Source: Paraburkholderia edwinii (lineage in GTDB: Bacteria > Pseudomonadota > Gammaproteobacteria > Burkholderiales > Burkholderiaceae). Taken from it: 64,000 nucleotides of DNA. The notes beneath the pieces were generated by a model, which worked only from the letters and a program-made list of their open reading frames with translations, was not told the DNA's origin and ran no database searches. A program made the translations under genes and the position numbers. The stretch lies in contig NZ_CP080095.1 in assembly GCF_019428685.1 (NCBI RefSeq), positions 1,240,001 through 1,304,000 on the forward strand. The letters are read 5' to 3'. Below are positions 63,655 to 64,000 of this stretch, piece after piece. Each line of letters begins with the position of its first letter. Within the stretch, counting starts at the first letter, position 1.

Positions 63655-63719
63655 GTGAGCGAGATAAGCGGGCCAGATAAGCGGGCCAGATAAGCGGGCC
63701 AGATAAGCGGGCCAGATAA
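63642..63719 (+). repeat. Six tandem 13-bp repeats beginning at the DUF2934 stop codon
   Basis: GCGGGCCAGATAA occurs perfectly at 63668-63680, 63681-63693, 63694-63706 and 63707-63719, with variants at 63642-63654 (ending in the gene's TGA) and 63655-63667. Successive TGA/TAA codons fall in all three frames. Downstream, a short basic frame at 63744 (MAHAREVCRKAGKIVRARG) with a GGGGCGAG site is possible but unproven. Confidence 0.95.
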
Positions 63720-63867
63720 GCAAGCGAGCTGACGAGGGGCGAGATGGCCCACGCGCGCGAAGTGTGCAGGAAAGCGGGCAAGATCGTCCGCGCACGTGGC
63801 GCGCGTAAGCCTTACAAACGCCGTGCCGCGCAGGGATGCGCGCCGGCGCGTTGCACCGTGGGAGCGC

Positions 63868-64000
63868 ATGATGACGACGCTGATCAACGCGTTTCACAAC
63901 GCGTTCCACAACGCACTACGCAACGATGCGCTGCGTTTCGTTGCGATGCATCCGGCGCGTTTCGTGTGGATTGCGATGAAAGCGTTCCGCGCGAATCAGG
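63868..64000 (+). CDS. N-terminus of a YihY/BrkB-family membrane protein, cut by window edge
   Basis: Only about 44 residues are visible. The segment LRFVAMHPARFVWIAMKAFR followed by ANQ fits the N-terminal pattern of YihY/BrkB inner-membrane proteins, whose next residues normally begin the first membrane helix. GGGAG at 63860-63864 supports the ATG at 63868 or the adjacent one at 63871. The repeated NAFHNAFHNALRND stretch before it is unusual. Identification is tentative because most of the gene lies outside. Confidence 0.6.
   Translation, partial: MMTTLINAFHNAFHNALRNDALRFVAMHPARFVWIAMKAFRANQ

Overview
The window reads as chromosomal DNA of a high-GC betaproteobacterium of the Burkholderia/Paraburkholderia type. 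The reasons are strong G/C bias at codon third positions, a DUF3331 protein, an H-NS-like mini-protein, a DUF2934 protein and a Burkholderia-style xylose cluster. I see no rRNA, no convincing tRNA, no CRISPR array and no insertion sequence. Both window edges cut genes: an aldose epimerase on the left and a YihY/BrkB-type membrane protein on the right. All functions are read from the sequence; no database search was run.

Region 1 (1-8006) is D-xylose uptake and isomerisation. galM and xylR (minus) diverge from xylA-xylF-xylG-xylH (plus), which ends at a strong terminator; no xylulokinase is visible. Region 2 (8.2-12.5 kb) holds a NarK-type nitrate transporter behind a leader that folds like an attenuator, a membrane GGDEF-EAL protein and a DUF488 protein. 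Region 3 (12.6-19.6 kb) pairs a TibC/AAH-type O-heptosyltransferase with a 1777-residue AIDA-I-like autotransporter. Region 4 (19.7-25 kb) has a periplasmic chorismate mutase, small unknown proteins, a DapA-family aldolase, a GNAT acetyltransferase and a FUSC-family protein. Region 5 (25.2-26.3 kb) has a solo Abi/HEPN-type protein whose start codon overlaps the -35 box of a predicted leftward small RNA. Region 6 (26.6-31.2 kb) is a three-subunit periplasmic molybdenum hydroxylase: triheme cytochrome c, 2Fe-2S subunit and Mo subunit.

Region 7 (33-44.6 kb) is the most interesting. A SorC-type regulator precedes a DRL (DXR-II)-like oxidoreductase with a SAF domain, an acetoin-dehydrogenase-like E1alpha/E1beta/E2 set, GutM, a complete glucitol-class PTS (IIC, IIB, IIA) and a private HPr-Enzyme I fusion. 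My inference is a dedicated catabolic route. A polyol is imported and phosphorylated by the PTS, the DRL-like enzyme converts it to an acyloin phosphate, and the Aco-like complex cleaves that to acetyl-CoA plus an aldehyde phosphate. 2-C-methyl-D-erythritol, via MEP and 1-deoxyxylulose 5-phosphate, is the chemically best-fitting substrate, but this is untested.

Region 8 (44.6-64 kb) contains a FixJ-type two-component pair, a 1-kb gap, the H-NS-like mini-protein, an AraC regulator, small unknown proteins, a homocysteine S-methyltransferase, a di-heme cytochrome c peroxidase, a phospholipase C/acid phosphatase-like lipoprotein, an RND efflux operon (pump-adaptor-outer membrane factor), Dps and DUF2934. 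A recurring oddity is that three genes (DUF488, the 20.5-kb unknown, DUF2934) end inside 11-14 bp tandem repeats that reiterate the stop codon in all three frames.
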